From contig NZ_BEWL01000001.1 in NCBI RefSeq assembly GCF_002723915.1, positions 372,001 to 436,000 of the forward strand: a stretch of 64,000 bases of DNA, read 5' to 3'. The stretch comes from Gluconobacter albidus (GTDB lineage: Bacteria; Pseudomonadota; Alphaproteobacteria; Acetobacterales; Acetobacteraceae). The notes beneath the pieces are model-generated. The model was not told the origin of the DNA and did not search any database. It worked only from the letters and a program-made list of their open reading frames with translations. Below, piece by piece: positions 30,780 to 39,006 of this stretch (the first letter of the stretch is position 1; each line of letters begins with the position of its first letter). Both the position numbers and the translations under genes were made by a program.

Positions 30780-32747
30780 ATGCGCATCTCGCTTTCCAAT
30801 AATTACAAATCAATTCCTGCTTTCGACAGTATTGAATTGCCTAATTTTACGGTAATTATTGGCTTGAACGGAACAGGAAAATCACAGCTATTAGAAGCAA
30901 TTAAATCCCGTAAAGTTGACTGTGATGCGCTTGCGCCTGAGATGTTAGGAAGACTATCTCAAGAAAATCCAAGCGCAGTTATACTTACGAATACGTCATT
31001 AAAACTTGACTCGGATTTATATATAGAAAAAAACATAGAAGACAACGGTCTTTTAAAGGATAATTTTGAGAAAAACCGAAACGAAGCAATAAAGAAAATA
31101 GATAATGATGTAAAAAATATATTCATTAATACAAAATATAGAGATTTGTCTACATTAGAAATTACAAAAAAGCCAATAGAAGAAATTATTCTAGCTTTAG
31201 GGGGTTCTGAAATTGATGAAATAATAAAAAATAATATTGAAACAATATTGTCTTCTTTTAATAGTTCCCTTTTTAGTCATAGCAATAAACTAGAATTAAG
31301 AAAAATTCAAAACCAAATACATAGAGTAACCAATAATTCTGGCATAGAAGCCAGGTTTTTGAGTTTTGATGATGTCATTGGATTTGGGTCTTGGGGAATA
31401 CAAAATATATTTCATTACAAACTTACAAAATTATTTTATGGATATCGTAATGAATATATTGAAAATATTAAAAAATCCCCTCAAGGAGGGCGTCCTGCTA
31501 GCAATGACTGGCTTACCGACAGTGAATTTCAAAATAAATTTGGAATTCCGCCATGGGAGCAGATATCCGCTAGCATGAAGCTGTTTGATCTCAATTACCG
31601 TTGTGCGCCGCCAGGCGTAAGAAAAATTGATCCAGTTGTTTTGTATTTCGAGCGCTTAGACGAAGAGGGCACGCATGTTGAATTCTCTTCACTTTCCGCG
31701 GGAGAGAAAGTGCTGGTCCTCCTATCTATTTCGATGCTTAATATTGATTCTTCCAGAGTTATTATTCAAAAGCCTCCATTGCTTTTACTAGATGAAATTG
31801 ATGCATCGCTACATCCCGCAGTTCTTCATCAGTGGATAAAGACGATACAAGACAAAGTTGTCGGGAAGATGGGGATTCCGTGTATTATGACGACACACTC
31901 TCCGGTAACTGTGGCTTTAGCACCGGAAGAAGCCTTATTTGAGATGCGTCGCGAAAATATTCCATTATCGAAGATCTCCACGCGCGAAGCGTTGAACAAA
32001 TTAACGGTCGGACTACCATCCATGGAGGTAGATTTTACGCAGCGTCGGCAAATTTTCGTCGAAGCTGACGTCGATGCCGAGGCTTATGATCGGCTCCACA
32101 CGCTTATGAAAGCTAAACTACAGCTTCGTCGATCCCTTAATTTTCTATCGACCGGAATTAAAAACAAACAAGGAATCGAGCAAGGCACTGGTTGCGCGGC
32201 TGTCGGAAAAGTCGTCAGCGGATTGGCTGACTTCGGCAGTCTTTCTACCTTCGGTTTACTTGATTGGGATGGGGATAGAACGCCCAGTGGCCGAATCCAC
32301 ATCTTAGCTCAAGGAACTCACTATGCATTTGACAATGTAATTTTACACCCATTACTGATTGGATTGCTGTTGATCCGAAATAGAAAACCTCCTTCTGAAA
32401 ACTTACCACCTTTCGTAGGTATTGATCGCCTTAAATCCACCCGTCTTCAAGAGATAGCGGACGCCGTCCAATCGAAACTTAAATACCCAGCCGGGGCTTC
32501 GGAGGAGAAAGTTCCGGTAAAGTTTGTTAATGATCTAATTATCATGACGGATGAGGCATTCTGTCAAAGCAACGGCCATAAGATGGAAGAAGCGCTCTCT
32601 ACAGCGTTTCCTTCGCTGAAACAATTTACTATGCAAAAGGGTAAGCTGGCACTTGCCGTAATCGACCAAGTCCTAGAAGATTGCCCTGACTTGTGCCCAA
32701 AACCACTGGCTGAGGCTTTCAGAACACTTTCCGAAGCAAATCCTTGA
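30780..32747 (+). CDS. AAA ATPase with TOPRIM/DUF4435-like C-terminus (candidate defence protein)
   Basis: 655 residues. The N-terminus is an ABC/SMC-like AAA_15/21 ATPase: Walker A GLNGTGKS (28-35), signature SLSAGEK (about 302-308), Walker B LLLLDEIDASLHP (about 333-345), and H-loop TTHSP (about 371). The C-terminal part has a TOPRIM-like acidic start (IFVEADVDAEAYDRL, about 422-436), a DxD-type GLLDWDGDR (about 490-498) and a hydrophobic HPLLIGLLLI, as in DUF4435 domains. This combination is seen in OLD nucleases and in PARIS (AriA ATPase plus AriB DUF4435), where fused versions are known. The first third is strongly AT-rich. ATG 30780 is chosen because MRISLSNNYKSI is the usual AAA_15 start. 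Role in anti-phage defence is inference. Confidence 0.8.
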   Translation: MRISLSNNYKSIPAFDSIELPNFTVIIGLNGTGKSQLLEAIKSRKVDCDALAPEMLGRLSQENPSAVILTNTSLKLDSDLYIEKNIEDNGLLKDNFEKNRNEAIKKIDNDVKNIFINTKYRDLSTLEITKKPIEEIILALGGSEIDEIIKNNIETILSSFNSSLFSHSNKLELRKIQNQIHRVTNNSGIEARFLSFDDVIGFGSWGIQNIFHYKLTKLFYGYRNEYIENIKKSPQGGRPASNDWLTDSEFQNKFGIPPWEQISASMKLFDLNYRCAPPGVRKIDPVVLYFERLDEEGTHVEFSSLSAGEKVLVLLSISMLNIDSSRVIIQKPPLLLLDEIDASLHPAVLHQWIKTIQDKVVGKMGIPCIMTTHSPVTVALAPEEALFEMRRENIPLSKISTREALNKLTVGLPSMEVDFTQRRQIFVEADVDAEAYDRLHTLMKAKLQLRRSLNFLSTGIKNKQGIEQGTGCAAVGKVVSGLADFGSLSTFGLLDWDGDRTPSGRIHILAQGTHYAFDNVILHPLLIGLLLIRNRKPPSENLPPFVGIDRLKSTRLQEIADAVQSKLKYPAGASEEKVPVKFVNDLIIMTDEAFCQSNGHKMEEALSTAFPSLKQFTMQKGKLALAVIDQVLEDCPDLCPKPLAEAFRTLSEANP

Positions 32748-32781
32748 ACTCGGACACTATTGACCCGGTCTCCCTACCCAA

Positions 32782-32807
32782 GCCGCCCTAACCGGGCGGC
32801 TTTTTTT
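32782..32807 (+). terminator. Intrinsic terminator
   Basis: GCCGCCC-TAACC-GGGCGGC and seven Ts, ending 13 bases before the endolysin ATG. Confidence 0.88.
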
Positions 32808-32820
32808 ATGGAAAATCCCC

Positions 32821-33324
32821 ATGCATGAAACCGCCATCACTCTGGCGACGGCGCTGCTGCGGCGGCCGGGGTTCGAGGGCTTTTGCGCATCGCCCTATGT
32901 CTGCCCGGCCGGGTACTGGACGATCGGGTATGGCAGCCGGTGGCTGGCCAACGGACAGCCCGTCACGGCCCGGACCGCTTCCATTGATGAGGCAGCCGCC
33001 AGCAGTCTCCTGCTCCGGACCGTGACAGCGCTGGATGCGGCGCTCTCCCGTCTGGTCCGGGTGGCGCTGTCGGACGTCCAGCGCGCGGCCCTGCTGTCCT
33101 GGCAGTACAATGTCGGGACACCCGCCGTCGAAAGCTCGACCCTGCTGCGCAAGCTGAATGCCGGAGATTATGCCGGCGCGGCTGACGAGCTGCTGCGCTG
33201 GGACAAGGCCACCATGCGCGGCCATCTGGTCGAGCTGGCTGGCCTGAAAAATCGCCGTGCCCGTGAGCGGGCGCTTTTTCTTGGCCCCGGCATGCCCCTG
33301 ACACTGAAGAATGGAAACGTCTGA
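32821..33324 (+). CDS. Endolysin, T4-type lysozyme (GH24)
   Basis: 167-residue peptidoglycan hydrolase. The catalytic Glu lies in PGFEGFCASPYVCP, then WTIGYGSRW with the conserved TIGYG, and a C-terminal helical half with LSWQYNVGTPAVESSTLLRKLN, typical for GH24. There is no signal peptide, so release depends on a holin. The neighbouring holin-like gene at 34927 fits. Terminator just upstream. Confidence 0.92.
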   Translation: MHETAITLATALLRRPGFEGFCASPYVCPAGYWTIGYGSRWLANGQPVTARTASIDEAAASSLLLRTVTALDAALSRLVRVALSDVQRAALLSWQYNVGTPAVESSTLLRKLNAGDYAGAADELLRWDKATMRGHLVELAGLKNRRARERALFLGPGMPLTLKNGNV

Positions 33325-33410
33325 TGGTCCAGAGTTTTACACTGCTCCGAAAATCCGCCATCGGTACAGGAGAACTCTCCTCACGGTGCGACATGACCGG
33401 AGCAATGAAA

Positions 33411-34862
33411 ATGCGGGTATTTCCTCTTATCGTCGCATGGACGTTTCTGGCTGTGCCTTCAGCCTTTGGACAAAGCATGCCGCTCTGGAAATCCGTTACC
33501 CAGACGGGGAGCATCAGAGATCTCGTTCTTTCGGCCGGAAATGACAATTCGGTTGCTGCATGGCTGGGAAAAAAGGCTGATACCCAGAACGGCCACCTCC
33601 AAAATCCAGTCATCAATCAACGGGCCATTACCAGTGGCCCGCTGCAGATGTCTGATATCGGATCTCCTCTTGGCGTTGCCGCGCTGGACGCCCACAGCGT
33701 TGTCCAATCAACTGGAGTGGCAAACTTCGACTATTCGGGCATAAACCCAGCGTCCTCGACAGAGCGTCTTCGGGTTCCGGTCCCTTCGATGATGTGCCCG
33801 GGCACGATGGGCACGACGTCTCCGTCGGCACAATGCATTGCAGTTCAGGCCACCACCGACAGTCCCGCTGTCGTGGGACAGATGATCGGTGTTGTGAACG
33901 AGGACAAATCGACTGACACCCAGAAGTATCAGGTCATCCAGGCCCTTGGCGGCCTACAGGACAGTCCGAACTCTGCGCTGTGGGGGCAGAATATTGTCCT
34001 GACGCAAGGCCCCGGCACAGCGGGCATCGCGGGGATGGAAATAGACATGAACCGCGCGGCAACCTGTGACACCGCCGTTGACAGTTGGTCCGATCCGAAA
34101 TGCCCCGGTAACACAGGCGTTTGGGTCACTGGCCTGCAACTCAGTAATCACGTGGGAAGTCCGGCCTTTGTGGTGGCGGCCAATCCGTTTGCCACGTCCC
34201 CCCTGTTTAATGTGGGGTATATGGTGCAGGGGAACTCTGTGCGCGATACCGGCTTTCTAGATGCCTCAAGCACATCAGTGGCGTCGCTCCGGATGTATTA
34301 CGGGCACACCTATGGGGTGGATTGCTCTAATGCCGTATTTTTCAACTCGTGCATTGCCATGCTGGATAGTGGCACGAGCGAGGGCGGCCAGCAGGAAATC
34401 GCATGGTATAATCAGAAGTCCACAGCAGCGGGAACGCTCACGAAATCCTCTCGGATTTATACCGCATCGGGATTGGTTCATGTGGACGCCATGGCGACAG
34501 GCGTGGTCAACGTGAATGACGATACGACCACACCTCTCACTGAGCTAAACCTTGGCTCCACGAAGACAGCGCAGTCCACCAGTATCAACCTACACTCCGG
34601 GGGGACGACGAACCATTTTGATGCTCAGATCAGATCTGATGGTGGCACTTCGGGGGCAGATGATGGCGGTACTCTCCAGATCACCGCCTCTCGAATTAAA
34701 CTCAATGGTGTCACCAGCATTCAGGAACTGACGAAAGCGCAGATCCTGGGCGTCGCCAATCCGATTGAGGGGACAATCCTCAATGACAGCGATGACCATG
34801 TGCCTGTCGTTTACGAAAATGGGCACTGGTATCCGATGACACTCGGGCCCGCTCTTCAGTAA
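33411..34862 (+). CDS. Exported beta-rich prophage protein, 483 aa
   Basis: Begins with a clear Sec signal peptide (MRVFPLIVAWTFLAVPSAFG, cut near FGQS). The mature part is Thr/Ser/Gly-rich and beta-like with Cys pairs (MCPGTMG, TCDTAVDSWSDPKCPG) and a C-terminal VVYENGHWYPM, similar to the ends of fibre-like proteins. ATG 33411 is eight bases after GGAG; ATG 33405 and an earlier in-frame start at 33324 are alternatives. It lies between endolysin and holin-like genes. Secretion of a phage-encoded protein suggests a cell-surface or lysogenic-conversion role, but function is unknown. Confidence 0.65.
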   Translation: MRVFPLIVAWTFLAVPSAFGQSMPLWKSVTQTGSIRDLVLSAGNDNSVAAWLGKKADTQNGHLQNPVINQRAITSGPLQMSDIGSPLGVAALDAHSVVQSTGVANFDYSGINPASSTERLRVPVPSMMCPGTMGTTSPSAQCIAVQATTDSPAVVGQMIGVVNEDKSTDTQKYQVIQALGGLQDSPNSALWGQNIVLTQGPGTAGIAGMEIDMNRAATCDTAVDSWSDPKCPGNTGVWVTGLQLSNHVGSPAFVVAANPFATSPLFNVGYMVQGNSVRDTGFLDASSTSVASLRMYYGHTYGVDCSNAVFFNSCIAMLDSGTSEGGQQEIAWYNQKSTAAGTLTKSSRIYTASGLVHVDAMATGVVNVNDDTTTPLTELNLGSTKTAQSTSINLHSGGTTNHFDAQIRSDGGTSGADDGGTLQITASRIKLNGVTSIQELTKAQILGVANPIEGTILNDSDDHVPVVYENGHWYPMTLGPALQ

Positions 34863-34888
34863 GCGACAGAACATATCTTTTAGAACAG

Positions 34889-34908
34889 CCGCCTCCGGGC
34901 GGTTTTTT
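34889..34908 (+). terminator. Intrinsic terminator
   Basis: CCGCC-TCCG-GGCGG followed by six Ts, 18 bases before the next ATG. Confidence 0.8.
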
Positions 34909-34926
34909 CATGTCTGGAGAACTGAA

Positions 34927-35262
34927 ATGGACTGGACAACCCTGTTCCAGACGGTCCTGCCGTACCTGCCTGCGCGGTATGCGGGGGATATCGTCTCGAT
35001 CCTCACCTTCCTGATCGCGGCGGCCGCGCTGGCCATGCGCTTCTGGAAACCGCCTGCGGCCGGCAGCAGGCTGGCGCTGCTCTACAAGATCGTTTCCAGC
35101 CTGGCGCAGTCGAAAGGATGGAACACGAACGCCTATCAGCCCGATGCCAAGGCCCTGATGATCCCGGCCGAAGCCAGCCGCACGATCGAAGCCGCCAAGC
35201 TGGGCCTCGATCCGGCCTCCACCCATCCCAAGGCAGGCGCGCCTCCCAAACCGACCGCCTGA
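34927..35262 (+). CDS. Holin-like small membrane protein, 111 aa
   Basis: Short hydrophilic N-terminus, one membrane span at about residues 20-40 (DIVSILTFLIAAAALAMRFW), and a polar C-terminus. Size, hydrophobic profile and position near the endolysin suggest a holin or holin-associated protein, but only one clear span is present, so class III holin or a spanin partner are possible. Confidence 0.5.
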   Translation: MDWTTLFQTVLPYLPARYAGDIVSILTFLIAAAALAMRFWKPPAAGSRLALLYKIVSSLAQSKGWNTNAYQPDAKALMIPAEASRTIEAAKLGLDPASTHPKAGAPPKPTA

Positions 35263-35307
35263 CCCGAAGGAGGCAGGCTCCCGCCTGTCAGACCGCTCTT
35301 TCTTCCG

Positions 35308-35330
35308 CCGCCCTCCGAGGCGGTTTTTTT
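35308..35330 (+). terminator. Intrinsic terminator
   Basis: CCGCC-CTCCGA-GGCGG with seven Ts, 15 bases before the lipoprotein ATG. Confidence 0.8.
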
Positions 35331-35345
35331 ATGTCCGGAGACTTC

Positions 35346-35846
35346 ATGCGCAATCGCTTTCTCGCCTTCAGCCTTGGTGCCCTTCTTCTCGGCTCCACGG
35401 CGGCCTGCACCACGACCGCCAACACGGCCAGCTTCAACACGGCAGCGCTCAACAATGACGCCACGGCCATCGCCTATGCCGTCCAGGCGATCGAGGGCAT
35501 CCCCGAACTGGAAAGCCATCTCTCCGCCTCCGAGAAGGCGAAGTTCGACAACCTCGTCGCACAGATCCGCAGCGTGACGGCACAGGTCGCGGCCAACTCG
35601 AACGGCTCGATTACGGTGGCGACCGGCAAGGACTGGGCGAAGAGCCTCGGCACGGATCTCGAAACCCTGCTGGCGATCGCGACCCCGATCGTGAAGGTCT
35701 ACTCGCCCTCGGCCGCGACCTACATGCAGACCGTCCAGGCGATGATTCCGCTGGTTGAGGCGCTGGCCGGTGTAACGGCTACGCCCTATGCCGCGCCTCT
35801 CCAGTCGCCGGAGCTGGTCCGCGCCCGGATCTATCAGGGCGTCTGA
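35346..35846 (+). CDS. Prophage lipoprotein, 166 aa
   Basis: Signal peptide with lipobox: MRNRFLAFSLGALLLGSTAAC, cleavage before Cys21. The mature protein is helical and polar (ELESHLSASEKAKFDNLVAQ). GGAG six bases before ATG 35346 supports this start over the in-frame ATG at 35331. It could be an outer-membrane spanin part or a surface-exclusion lipoprotein; neither is proven. Confidence 0.75.
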   Translation: MRNRFLAFSLGALLLGSTAACTTTANTASFNTAALNNDATAIAYAVQAIEGIPELESHLSASEKAKFDNLVAQIRSVTAQVAANSNGSITVATGKDWAKSLGTDLETLLAIATPIVKVYSPSAATYMQTVQAMIPLVEALAGVTATPYAAPLQSPELVRARIYQGV

Positions 35847-35870
35847 CCATATTCCCGACGTCGGGAAAAA

Positions 35871-35902
35871 GGGGAGCGGCTTCGGCTGCTCCCCTCTTTT
35901 TT
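35871..35902 (+). terminator. Intrinsic terminator
   Basis: GGGGAGCGGC-TTCG-GCTGCTCCCC (one mismatch, UUCG loop) followed by a T-rich stretch, 20 bases before the next ATG. Confidence 0.88.
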
Positions 35903-35921
35903 GTTTCCGGAGATCTCGCAC

Positions 35922-36689
35922 ATGAGTGCACCTTTTGTCGGCGGACGCTGCCTGGGCAAGCGCGCCCCGAAACATGATTCGCGCACCTACCGCCTCGGCC
36001 GGGTGCTGGCCGTGCGCCTGCCGGCCGTGCCCGCCGCGCAGGACTGGTCGCAGAACGTGCCCTATCAGATGTGGGGCAATGACCGTTTCGGCTGCTGCGC
36101 TTTCGCCGCTCACGCCGCCCTGGTGGCGACCTGGACGAAGGCTGCGCAGAGCCTTGTGATGCTCTCGACCGAAACCGTGCTGGACAACTATGCGGCGCTG
36201 ACAGGCTTCGATCCGGCCACCGGGGCCAATGATGACGGCACCATCCTGCTGGACGAACTCAACGCCTGGCGCCGTGACGGCCTGCTCCGGCCGGGACAGA
36301 CGCGCGATTACCTGACCGCCTATGGCTCGATTGTGCCCACGGACGTCGTGGGCATCCGCCGTGCCATTGCCTATCTGGGCGGCGTGCTGGCCGGGGTGCA
36401 GGTGCCGCAAGGCTTCCTCGATCTGGGTCTCGGTGAAACCTGGGACTGGAATGCCATCTCCGACCATACGCCTGCCGGGGGCCATGCCATCGCGCTTGTC
36501 GGCTACAACCCGGACGGCGTGTTCTTCAACACCTGGGGCACGCGGACCTTCATGCCGTGGGGAACCTTCACGCGGATCGCGGATGAAGCCTATGGCCTGC
36601 TGTCGCGCGAGAACTGGCTGGGCATTCCCGGCACGGCTCCGACCGGTGAGGACTTCGACGCGCTCCTGGCGGAAGTGACGGCCGCATGA
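35922..36689 (+). CDS. Papain-like cysteine peptidase, 255 aa
   Basis: C1/C39-type fold is suggested by AAQDWSQNV (papain-like DW), the nucleophile region GNDRFGCCAFAAHAAL with Cys58/59, His in PAGGHAIALVGYNPDG, and Asn in FFNTWG, in the right order. No signal peptide. GGAG eight bases before ATG 35922. The stop overlaps the start of the collagen-like fibre gene, so it is coupled to a fibre and may process it, or act during lysis or on the host. The role is inferred; the catalytic triad is visible. Confidence 0.7.
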   Translation: MSAPFVGGRCLGKRAPKHDSRTYRLGRVLAVRLPAVPAAQDWSQNVPYQMWGNDRFGCCAFAAHAALVATWTKAAQSLVMLSTETVLDNYAALTGFDPATGANDDGTILLDELNAWRRDGLLRPGQTRDYLTAYGSIVPTDVVGIRRAIAYLGGVLAGVQVPQGFLDLGLGETWDWNAISDHTPAGGHAIALVGYNPDGVFFNTWGTRTFMPWGTFTRIADEAYGLLSRENWLGIPGTAPTGEDFDALLAEVTAA

Positions 36690-38128
36690 CCACGGTTCAC
36701 AATCTCACGCCGTCTCCGCTGCGGACGGTGACGCTCCAGTCCTGCACCGAGCTGTTTGCCCAGGTGATGTGGACACCAAAGGCCTCGGCCGACTGTCTGG
36801 ACTATGTTCTGGACTTCTCCACCCTGCTGGCTGGCACGGGCGACACGCTGACCGCAATCCGCTCCGCCGTCGTCACGACAGCTACAGGCGGGGAGTATGA
36901 CCTCAAAGTCATGTGGTCGGCCGTGGCCGGACCTCTGGTCGTGGCCTTCCTTGCCAGCGGGCAGCCGAACACGGCGCAGAAGATCCTCTTTGAGATCACG
37001 ACCGCTCAGGGCCGCGTCTATTCCGTGATGGCTGTGCTTCAGATCACGCCGCTGACGGCGGCAACGGCCCCGCCCGGTGATTTCCCGGCCGATACTCTGA
37101 CGAACGGCAAGGTGCTGATTGCCGGCATCGAGGCGCTCCCTTCGGGATATTCGTCGAACGGCCGCGTGGTTATGGCGACGGAAGACGCGGCTCCTGTGGG
37201 CACGCCGTCCTTTGAGAGCGTGACGGCCGGGACCTATGCGGGCGATGGCTCCGGGCTGGAGGTCACGTCCGACGGCAAGGCCCAGACCATCGGCCAGTGG
37301 ATTGCGGCCCTGTCTTCGGGCGGGACTCAGGGCGTCGGGATCAAGGCGATCAACCTGACGCAGGATCCTGTCGTCGCGGGCCAGCCGTCGACCGTGACGC
37401 TGACGGCCACGCTCACGGACGGCACGACAACCGCCCCTGCCACCTTTGAGCTTCCAGCCGGCGCTGCAGGAGCAGCCGGTGTGCCTGGCCCACAGGGCAT
37501 CAAGGGCGATACAGGGGCGAGCGGGGCAACCGGGCCAGCTGGTGCACCGGGGTCCGATGCGAATGTCACGGCGGCCAATATCAAGACGGCGCTTGGATAC
37601 GCCCCGGCAGCCACGGTGCCGCAATGCACGGCTGCTGAACTGCCGAAGCGCGGCACGGTCGGGGACGCCGTCTTCTGCACGGATGCGACCAGTGGTCTTC
37701 AGGGCCAGACATTCCCGGCGGAGGGATGCTATCTCTTCTGGAACGGGGCTGCATGGGTCGATTACATGGGGTTCGCCTACACCACGGGGAATTTCCCAGG
37801 CGGTACGGCCCATATCACTGCCCAGAAAATCACGGCGTCGTACGAAGCTGACATCGCAGCTGGATACGTCTACGGGTATTTTGCTTTCCAGAGCGATGCA
37901 GTTCTGGACATGCAGAATAAGACAACGATCACCAGCAGCACCGGCAACACGCTCGCGGCCATCAAAGCCAACGCCAGTACATCCCAGAATGTCGCCAGTG
38001 CGATGGCCTGGGCGAAAGATGCCCGGGGCCCAGGCGAAGCGGCGGGCGCGGGTACCGGGCGCTGGATCTATAAAAACACTGCGGGCGTATGGTGCGATTT
38101 CGCGACCGGGACGGAGGCTCTGGCATGA
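36686..38128 (+). CDS. Fibre-like protein with collagen repeat, 480 aa
   Basis: N-terminal beta domain (about 1-120), a linker domain with TAGTYAGDGSGLEVTSDGK, a short collagen-like stretch of Gly-X-Y triplets at about 258-292 (GVPGPQGIKGDTGASGATGP), a small carbohydrate-binding-like region (TFPAEGCYLFWNGAAWVDYM) and a C-terminal domain. Collagen triplets trimerise phage fibres. Probably a second tail or surface fibre. Overlaps genes on both sides by four bases. Confidence 0.75.
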   Translation: MTTVHNLTPSPLRTVTLQSCTELFAQVMWTPKASADCLDYVLDFSTLLAGTGDTLTAIRSAVVTTATGGEYDLKVMWSAVAGPLVVAFLASGQPNTAQKILFEITTAQGRVYSVMAVLQITPLTAATAPPGDFPADTLTNGKVLIAGIEALPSGYSSNGRVVMATEDAAPVGTPSFESVTAGTYAGDGSGLEVTSDGKAQTIGQWIAALSSGGTQGVGIKAINLTQDPVVAGQPSTVTLTATLTDGTTTAPATFELPAGAAGAAGVPGPQGIKGDTGASGATGPAGAPGSDANVTAANIKTALGYAPAATVPQCTAAELPKRGTVGDAVFCTDATSGLQGQTFPAEGCYLFWNGAAWVDYMGFAYTTGNFPGGTAHITAQKITASYEADIAAGYVYGYFAFQSDAVLDMQNKTTITSSTGNTLAAIKANASTSQNVASAMAWAKDARGPGEAAGAGTGRWIYKNTAGVWCDFATGTEALA

Positions 38129-38730
38129 GAGCGCTGGCTTTCTGCGGGCTTCTGGCCCTCTCGGCCTGCTCGGCCGGATCGGTCGCGCCTGTGACGATCA
38201 GTCAGGCCATTGCCGGCGTTCAGGCCGATCTGACGAAGGCCGGTGTGGTCAGCGTGTCTGGTATCCAAACATGGACAGCGGATCAGGCCGCCCGGTTCGA
38301 CGCGAACGTTCGGGCGCTTCAGTGCGCCCAGCAGACGTCAGATCCGGTCGTGGCGATGATTGCCGGGCCGGTCACGATGGACCTGTCCGGGACATTCAGC
38401 CAGTCGGGATCGTTCTCAGTATCAGCATCATCAGCTCTGCCGGTCTTCGGGCTGCAAGCCGATGCCAGCCGGACGAAAGGCCAGACGATGAACGTCCCGG
38501 TGCAGTTCGTGCCGCTCTCTGCCTTGGCTGATGCCGAGGCTGGACGGGAGGTCGGTTATGCGGGAGCACTGCTCGGGCAAAACGATGCTGTGCGGCAGGA
38601 GGTGGCCGCACGAATTGAGAAAAGCCGATCTGCGCTGGCAGCTCACATTACGGCGTTACTCTCGGGATACTCTGAGATCTGCCATCAGAATGAAGGGCGA
38701 TCATTCGTAGGAATGCGGCACGGTGCATGA
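38125..38730 (+). CDS. Prophage lipoprotein, 201 aa
   Basis: Short lipoprotein signal MRALAFCGLLALSAC with lipobox before Cys15. The mature protein is Ala/Ser/Val-rich with a C-terminal helix (RQEVAARIEKSRSALAAHIT). ATG overlaps the fibre stop (ATGA). It is the last recognisable prophage gene and may act in the envelope during lysis or exclusion. Confidence 0.7.
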   Translation: MRALAFCGLLALSACSAGSVAPVTISQAIAGVQADLTKAGVVSVSGIQTWTADQAARFDANVRALQCAQQTSDPVVAMIAGPVTMDLSGTFSQSGSFSVSASSALPVFGLQADASRTKGQTMNVPVQFVPLSALADAEAGREVGYAGALLGQNDAVRQEVAARIEKSRSALAAHITALLSGYSEICHQNEGRSFVGMRHGA

Positions 38731-39006
38731 CCTCTCCCACCTTACGAGAGCAAATTTAGGTTTGACACTAGGACGATTCGGCCCTTGATATTCCGTTAGA
38801 GAAATTTGCAGGTTTTACCATATAAGACATTGTTTTATATGGTTTTATCTAGTTGCGTCAGGTCCACCAAATTCCTCAGACTTCAAGAAATTCAGATGCT
38901 TTTGGCTGATCTCATTGCCTGCGGGAGTCAGAACATTCTGTTCGTGACAACGGTGTAATCCGCTCTGGTATCCAGACCCAGAGCGTGAGCTACATCAGGA
39001 CGACAT
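38731..39006. other. Prophage right-end region
   Basis: AT-rich gap of 276 bases with no supported gene, containing a hairpin at 38817-38843. The prophage right attachment site should lie in or near here, but the matching left site is outside the window, so it cannot be placed. AGGTTTGACA at 38758-38767 also occurs at 4-13 near the integrase end. Confidence 0.45.
38817..38843. terminator. Hairpin with T-tract at the prophage end
   Basis: ACCATATAA (38817-38825) pairs with TTATATGGT (38835-38843) and is followed by TTTA on the plus strand. Weak AT-rich stem; may end the prophage late transcript. Confidence 0.45.

Noticed and set aside
38731-39006. tRNA gene as the attachment site at the prophage right end
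   Set aside because: No cloverleaf or conserved TTC loop could be found on either strand.
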